Shown here: positions 7,269 through 10,826 of the stretch, piece by piece
How the letters are laid out: each line of letters starts with the position of its first letter
Position numbering within the stretch: position 1 is the first letter of the stretch
Assembly (NCBI GenBank): GCA_046297395.1
Contig: JBKCNM010000010.1
Coordinates: forward strand, 1-10,826
Source: JBEICQ01 sp046297395
GTDB lineage: Bacteria; Bacteroidota; Bacteroidia; UBA4408
Length of the DNA: 10,826 nt
Direction: 5' to 3'
Translations under genes and position numbers: made by a program
The notes under the pieces: generated by a model
What the model saw: only the letters and a program-made list of their open reading frames with translations
Told to the model about the DNA's origin: nothing
The model's database searches: none

Positions 7269-7620
7269 CTGTAAATAATTGTTTTCTCGTTTTTTTCGGT
7301 AAGCCCAACACCACTTGTTCATAGGAGTGATCTATCAAACCGAGTATCATGTTTGCCGGAAGTGAATAGTCTACCAGCACAGTGTTCCACTTGCTTTTGT
7401 CCATGTGATATCCGGGTTTGATACACGGATATTTTTCGCGCAATTCTATGCAGCGTTCAGGGTCGCACTTGGCATTAAATTGCAGATTGGGTGTATCGAG
7501 TGGAATGAGTAAAAACATTTTTCCTGCCACTTTAAAAACGAGCACATCCGGACCAAAAGGCAAGGCTTCGGTGACATGCGGTTTTCCAAGGCAATATTCC
7601 CTCAGGCTATCAATGTTCAT
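7249..7620 (-). CDS. MmcQ/YjbR family protein
   Basis: This 123-residue protein fits the family over its whole length: an N-terminal CLGKPHVTEALPFGPDVLVF segment, then GKMFLLIPL, the N-x-K-C-D-P core (NAKCDPERC), PGYHMDKSKWNTV and LIDHSYEQVV near the end. MmcQ/YjbR proteins have a CyaY-like fold. A DNA-binding role has been suggested for the family, but the function is unknown. I chose ATG 7620 because it begins directly at the family start and overlaps the exonuclease stop by four bases (ATGA on the minus strand). The frame is open further upstream to 7890, but that part lies inside the exonuclease gene and is not family-like. Placed between an exonuclease and an SDR gene in one transcript, it gives no clear clue to role. 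Confidence 0.9.
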   Translation of the reverse strand: MNIDSLREYCLGKPHVTEALPFGPDVLVFKVAGKMFLLIPLDTPNLQFNAKCDPERCIELREKYPCIKPGYHMDKSKWNTVLVDYSLPANMILGLIDHSYEQVVLGLPKKTRKQLFTDDTFTT

Positions 7621-8339
7621 GGCAAGTTCACAACCTGTTCTGCAGGCAATGCTTGCAGAAGCTTGAGCCGAAGGTACACATTCATGAGGGTAAGTACATC
7701 TTTTTTGCAGTAGTCGGCGATGGACTGCAGGTTGTTTTCTGCATAATAGGTTTGGTAAATTCTGCTGCCGTCCAATTCCTCCTTGGGCGAGGGCAGACCA
7801 AGCGTTTTGGCCATCAGAGAAAGGGATGCATAGGATTTGTGGTCGCCGAATTTCCACCACTCCAAGGTGTCGACATGCGGAATTTCCCATGGTTTTTTAC
7901 CACCCAGATCCAGCAAGTCGGGCAAGGGAATGCCATTGATGATAAGCCTTCTGCAGAGGTACGGAAAATCAAACTCTTTGCCGTTGTGCGCACATAGCCT
8001 GGTGGAAGCATCGAGAGAAAGCATGATGTGGGCAAATTCGGTAAGCAGGATTTTTTCGTCGGGGTTGCTTAGGGATTTGATCCGGGCGTGCCATTGTTTT
8101 TTTTCGTACACAAAATACCCCATGCCGATGCAGATAATTTTTCCGAATTCGGCATAGATGCCGGCCCTTGGCCATGCATTTTCAATGGCAATCTCTCCCG
8201 ATCTAACCAAGGGGTCGTATTGCGCTTTCTGCAACCATAGTGATTGCCAGGTGGAATCGAGGTCGGAAAAATTTTCTGTGCAGGGCACAGTTTCGATGTC
8301 GATGAAAAAAAGATTTTCTAGGGAATTGGAATGTAGCAT
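7617..8339 (-). CDS. PolB-type-like 3'-5' exonuclease (DEDDy)
   Basis: This 240-residue protein is a stand-alone DEDD nuclease. ExoI is the D14-x-E16 of FFIDIET, ExoII is in CAHNGKEFDFPYL with D124, and ExoIII is DYCKKDV with Y210 and D214, the Y-x-x-x-D form typical of DEDDy enzymes. These four acidic residues bind the two metal ions that cut nucleotides from a 3' end. The layout fits the bacterial subgroup of exonuclease domains related to family-B DNA polymerases, with no polymerase part. It probably acts in DNA repair or RNA/DNA end processing; the substrate is unknown. It starts 12 bases after the DUF3108 stop and shares four bases with the MmcQ gene, so it is probably translated from the same transcript. 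All catalytic residues are intact. Confidence 0.88.
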   Translation of the reverse strand: MLHSNSLENLFFIDIETVPCTENFSDLDSTWQSLWLQKAQYDPLVRSGEIAIENAWPRAGIYAEFGKIICIGMGYFVYEKKQWHARIKSLSNPDEKILLTEFAHIMLSLDASTRLCAHNGKEFDFPYLCRRLIINGIPLPDLLDLGGKKPWEIPHVDTLEWWKFGDHKSYASLSLMAKTLGLPSPKEELDGSRIYQTYYAENNLQSIADYCKKDVLTLMNVYLRLKLLQALPAEQVVNLP

Positions 8340-8351
8340 AGAATGAAAAAT

Positions 8352-9137
8352 TTATTTTACGAAAGCTACGGGATTTTTCAGATTTTCAAAAGAAGTTAAA
8401 TCCATTTTAACAGACCCGACCAGAATTTTTGCTTCTGCTCTAACAGGAATGTGATTGGCATCATCGGTAACATACACAGCCAGGTCTTCTTCATTTTTAA
8501 AAACCCTTCCTTTCTGAATGATGGGTCTGAACTTCAGGCAGCGCACCTTACCGATGTCGCAGCGGATATTTTCGGTGCCCACATACCTTATTTTCATCGG
8601 AAAAAGTTCGCCATCAACAAAGGTGGGGATGCTGAAGATTTCTCCCTCCGCGGCCTTTGAAAAGTCGATGGTGCGTGCAAAATAAAAAGACGATAACATG
8701 TCCTGCACATGGGGAGGAACAGAGAGCACTTTTCCATTGCTGTTTACGGTGTTTTCGTGGTGATTATAAAATTGGTTCTGGTTGATTTTAAATCCGCCTT
8801 CATCCACATCACGGATAAAAAGAATAGGTACCACCGCTGTTTTGTCGATATAAGTTTCGTAACGGTCACGGACTTTAAAAAACAAATCAAAGGCACGGTT
8901 TGTATAGCCTCGTCCAACGGCGTGGTAAACCGTACGGGAGCCTAATTTTTTTTCTTCGGGTTGCAAAACAATCTCGGCAGTGCCGGCATCAATGATGCCA
9001 TAGTGAACCCGATAAACAAGTTTTTCCCCGGGGGCAAATGCATTGTGTTTTACTTCGCGGAACTGAGCCATGGTATGCAGCACCGGCAACATACACAGCC
9101 ATAGGAGCAGGGGTTTCATAGGCAATGTCTGCATCAT
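8352..9137 (-). CDS. Exported DUF3108 protein
   Basis: This 261-residue protein has an N-terminal signal peptide ending near HTMAQ (about residue 25). The mature part shows the DUF3108 pattern: FAPGEKLVYRVHYGIIDAGTAEI at the start, VRDRYETYID in the middle, and a repeated antiparallel strand pattern ending in ILVGSVKMDLTSFEN. It is predicted to be periplasmic or secreted; no enzyme motif is seen and the function of the family is unknown. The ATG at 9119 (MKPLLLWLC) is an equally good start and leaves a more classical signal peptide; 9137 is the longer choice. It is the first gene of the leftward four-gene unit. A short reading frame ends with TGA directly before the 9137 ATG (TGAATG), and no good TAnnTTTG box is visible just upstream, so its promoter is not located. 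Confidence 0.85.
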   Translation of the reverse strand: MMQTLPMKPLLLWLCMLPVLHTMAQFREVKHNAFAPGEKLVYRVHYGIIDAGTAEIVLQPEEKKLGSRTVYHAVGRGYTNRAFDLFFKVRDRYETYIDKTAVVPILFIRDVDEGGFKINQNQFYNHHENTVNSNGKVLSVPPHVQDMLSSFYFARTIDFSKAAEGEIFSIPTFVDGELFPMKIRYVGTENIRCDIGKVRCLKFRPIIQKGRVFKNEEDLAVYVTDDANHIPVRAEAKILVGSVKMDLTSFENLKNPVAFVK

Positions 9138-9278
9138 TCATTCAAAAAGCATTCCAAAGTTCTCTTGCCTGCTTATTGGTTTATTTTCCACACCTGCCTC
9201 ATCAAGCATCCTGCGGATACCCTTGGAATTATTTACCTGTAGGTTTTTTCTAGAAAAGAGGAGGGAACAACAAAAGCT
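9138..9278 (-). pseudogene. Possible 3' tail of a lost gene between the ATPase and DUF3108
   Basis: Directly after the ATPase TAA the same minus-strand frame stays open for 46 codons and ends with a TGA that abuts the DUF3108 ATG. The last part has protein-like composition (NNSKGIRRMLDEAG followed by NKPISRQENFGMLFE), with a possible ATG at 9209 for a 23-residue peptide. I do not recognise the family. It could be the surviving C-terminus of a gene that once sat upstream of DUF3108 and was replaced by the ATPase unit, or chance. No terminator or strong promoter is seen in these 141 bases. Confidence 0.25.
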
Positions 9279-10409
9279 TTAGCAACCCAGGAAGGCCGAG
9301 ATTTCCTGAGGGGTAATTACCTGTGCAGCAGCCTTGGGGTAGCTGTTGAGGAAGGCCCTGCTTACACTTGCTTTTTTGTGGCTGTTCCATTTCATTTCAT
9401 AAGCAGTGAGCAGGTTTTTTTCTTTTTCTAAATAATCCACCTCACTCTGGTTGTAGTTTCTCCAGAAATAGCATGTCACTTCAGGTTTGTTCCATGCAAG
9501 CCATTTGCGACGCTCGCTGATGGCAAAATTTTCCCACAGCGCGCCCAGGTCTTTTCTTATGCTTACATCGTTAAAATCCCCAATCACGGCATTGCGGATG
9601 CCATTGTCCCAGAAATACATTTTGTTCATTTTGCTTATCTCCTTTCTTGGGTTGTTGCTGAAGGCAGGCAAACGAAAAACAACAAAGGATTTTTCGAGCA
9701 GGTGGATGTAGTTCTCAATCGTTTCTGACTTCACCTTAAGTTGCGATGCCAGCTCCGCTATCGATACTTCTGAACCTATTTGGTGCGCCAGCAACTGTCA
9801 AAGATTTTCGAGCAACTGTGGTTTCCTGATTTCTTTCCAGCCAAGGATGTCCTTATAGAGGTATTGCGATGCCAGGTTTTTCAGCAATACACCTGCCTGG
9901 TCGGGGTAATTGAATACATCGGGATAGCAGCCGTAAACCAGGTGAAAAGCACATTTCTGTTCCAGCTCAAAAGGACTCAAGCCCTTGTACATTTCCTTCA
10001 TCATGAGCGGGTGCAGATGAAAAAGCAAATGCCTTCCCGTAAGCGGTTCAAACACCTGATCGGCTATATCGAGTGCGGAAGAACCGGTGGCCACAAAATG
10101 AACCTGCGGGAAGTTGTCGTGCAAGAGTTTCAGTAAAAGTCCGGGATTGGGAATTCTCTGCACTTCATCAATCACCACCTGTTTGTAGGAGCCAACCATT
10201 CTTTTGAGGTTTTCCACACTTTGCAGTTGCAGGCGTTCCCGCACGGGACTTTCATCGGCGTTGAGCCAAAGGGTTTCTTTTTTTCCTTCGAACATCATCC
10301 TGAGCAGTGTAGTTTTTCCTACCTGCCGCGCGCCTGTCAGCACAAGTACCTTGTGTTTTCCCTGCCAGGCCCCGAGGGTTTTTTCTGCCTCTCTGTGCAA
10401 GGGTTTCAT
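9279..10409 (-). pseudogene. AAA+ ATPase with DUF4143 (AAA_14 type), interrupted by one in-frame TGA
   Basis: In one continuous frame of 376 codons the sequence reads as a full-length family member. It has Walker A GARQVGKT (26-33), Walker B VVIDE (78-82), the sensor-like TGSSA (108-112), TGRHLLFHLHPL, YGCYP (159-163) and the linker YLYKDIL. Next come a winged-helix-like part (SIAELASQLKVKSETIENYIHLLEKS) and a C-terminal segment with D...E-x-K spacing (SEVDYLEKE ... YEMKW), which resembles the PD-(D/E)xK nuclease-like end of this family. Codon 204 is TGA (9798-9800), between LENL and QLLAHQIG, where the family normally has one residue, often Leu. No frameshift accompanies it. TGA ends other genes here, so recoding is unlikely. 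Two translated halves, a recent nonsense mutation, or a sequencing error are possible. The start is ATG 10409; GTG 10412 is an alternative. Members are common in bacteria, and their role is not established. Confidence 0.8.
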
Positions 10410-10413
10410 CACA

Positions 10414-10421
10414 CAAAAGTA
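10414..10421 (-). promoter_or_regulatory. -7 box (TACTTTTG) of the ATPase gene, nearly leaderless
   Basis: On the minus strand 10421-10414 reads TACTTTTG, a perfect TAnnTTTG. Only four bases (TGTG) separate it from the ATG at 10409. Transcription would therefore begin at or very near the start codon, giving a leaderless message. A TTG in the adjacent operator-like repeat lies 15 bases upstream of the box, shorter than the usual -33 spacing. Confidence 0.5.
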
Positions 10422-10423
10422 TG

Positions 10424-10479
10424 AATATTTCCATTACAACGGAAAAATTAGGATTAATATTTCCATTACATCGGAAAAA
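10424..10479. repeat. Two tandem 24-bp operator-like repeats
   Basis: Copies at 10424-10447 and 10456-10479 are identical at 23 of 24 positions and are spaced 32 bp apart, about three helical turns. Each contains an inverted core, TTTCC then eight or nine bases then GGAAA. The first copy abuts the -7 box of the ATPase gene. The layout is that of a pair of operator sites, possibly bound on one face of the helix; the binding protein is unknown and could be the ATPase's own winged-helix part. Confidence 0.55.
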
Positions 10480-10514
10480 ACAATAGAATTATTTCCCTTG
10501 TACAGCTACTTTGG

Positions 10515-10621
10515 TTTTTTGGGCGTTGCGTCGGTTGAAGCCCACCGGGGCTTCCACCGGCGCCGGGCTTTCCGCTCAAAGTTTGCGGAGCAAACTAACC
10601 GCTCCCATCCCTAACGCAAAA
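10515..10621. repeat. Cruciform intergenic repeat of Bacteroidota type
   Basis: The element opens with TTTTTTGGGCGTT (10515-10527) and closes with AACGCAAAA (10613-10621), which pair imperfectly (TTTT..GCGTT with AACGCAAAA). Inside are two hairpins: GAAGCCC (10537-10543) with GGGCTTC (10548-10554), extended by CGGT/ACCG across a mismatch, and AGTTTGC (10580-10586) with GCAAACT (10590-10596), loop GGA. The GGGCGTT ... CATCCCTAACGCAAAA frame is one I remember as a dispersed repeat in many Bacteroidota genomes; its function is unknown. It is not coding. Confidence 0.6.
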
Positions 10622-10826
10622 TACAAGACGGGCAAAGGCGGCAAGTTTGGGGCCGGGGAGTAAGATGGCAAATGCTTTTGGTACTTGGCACACGCGGTAA
10701 GTTTGGGCATGCATGAGGACATCCCTTGCTTCAGACTGCGGAACTTGGGGGTCTGAATATCGAACTTATGTTTCAGTTTGCTAAAATTTACGTAATGGTT
10801 TTATATAAAATCCGTAACTCTTTGGA
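10622..10826. other. Non-coding stretch with direct repeats and phased heptads
   Basis: No gene is supported here. GCGGCAAGTTTGGG (10638-10651) recurs as GCGGTAAGTTTGGG (10694-10707) and, more loosely, as GCGGAACTTGGGGG (10738-10751). TTCAGAC (10730-10736) and GTCTGAA (10751-10757) form a perfect inverted repeat with a 14-base gap. The dinucleotide GA recurs at 10734, 10741, 10755 and 10762, all on a 7-base phase. The last 60 bases are AT-rich and may hold a promoter for a gene beyond the edge, but no TAnnTTTG box is visible. Confidence 0.4.

Noticed and set aside
7621..7890. 90-residue N-terminal extension of the MmcQ protein.
   Set aside because: It lies in the wrong frame of the exonuclease gene, is not family-like, and the ATG at 7620 fits both the family start and the ATGA overlap.
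9279..10409. Recoding of TGA as an amino acid, which would make the ATPase intact.
   Set aside because: TGA ends the lipoprotein, amidohydrolase, purN and exonuclease genes at family-consistent positions in this same window.
10204..10614. 136-codon plus-strand frame across the ATPase start and the cruciform repeat.
   Set aside because: It runs antisense to Walker A and through operator and repeat DNA; no domain is recognisable.
10576..10710. 44-codon minus-strand frame beginning MPKLTACAKY and running through the cruciform repeat.
   Set aside because: It lies wholly in the repeat and spacer DNA, resembles no protein family and is the type of spurious frame such repeats produce.

Overview
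The window looks like a chromosomal segment of a Bacteroidota bacterium. The sequence reasons are: -7 boxes matching the Bacteroidota consensus TAnnTTTG in front of several genes and few purine-rich ribosome sites; PurN carrying the GGKGMYG insert I associate with Bacteroidota; small SPII-type lipoproteins, DUF3108 and sortilin-like BNR proteins typical of the phylum; and, at the right end, a cruciform intergenic repeat of a kind I remember as common in Bacteroidota genomes. I cannot name the genus. No tRNA, rRNA or CRISPR array is visible.

Left part (1-3204): the 3' end of a large sortilin/VPS10-like BNR-repeat protein runs rightward. One base separates its stop from that of a leftward two-gene unit, a signal-peptide protein made of 24-residue MORN-type repeats followed by a small Cys-rich lipoprotein. 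Middle (3261-6451): a rightward cluster holds an amidohydrolase overlapping purN by 4 nt (ATGA). After a weak hairpin and a possible internal promoter come purE and an outer-membrane barrel protein that overlaps purE by 17 nt. PurN and PurE are steps of de novo purine synthesis; the deaminase-like amidohydrolase is only linked to them by position.

Right-middle (6486-9137): a leftward, tightly packed unit in the order DUF3108 exported protein, PolB-type/DEDDy 3'-5' exonuclease, MmcQ/YjbR protein and an atypical SDR oxidoreductase, with a 12-nt gap, then 4-nt and 20-nt overlaps. Nothing in the sequence ties these four into one pathway; they look co-transcribed housekeeping or accessory genes.

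Right end (9138-10826): a leftward AAA+ ATPase of the AAA_14/DUF4143 type is interrupted by a single in-frame TGA exactly between its ATPase and winged-helix/nuclease-like parts. Upstream lie a perfect TAnnTTTG box almost touching the start codon, two tandem 24-bp operator-like repeats, a ~107-bp cruciform repeat, and a non-coding stretch with phased heptads and direct repeats. Between the ATPase and DUF3108 there is a short open stretch that may be the tail of a lost gene. The most interesting part of the window is this ATPase locus with its regulatory and repeat context. I do not see a convincing new multi-gene system.
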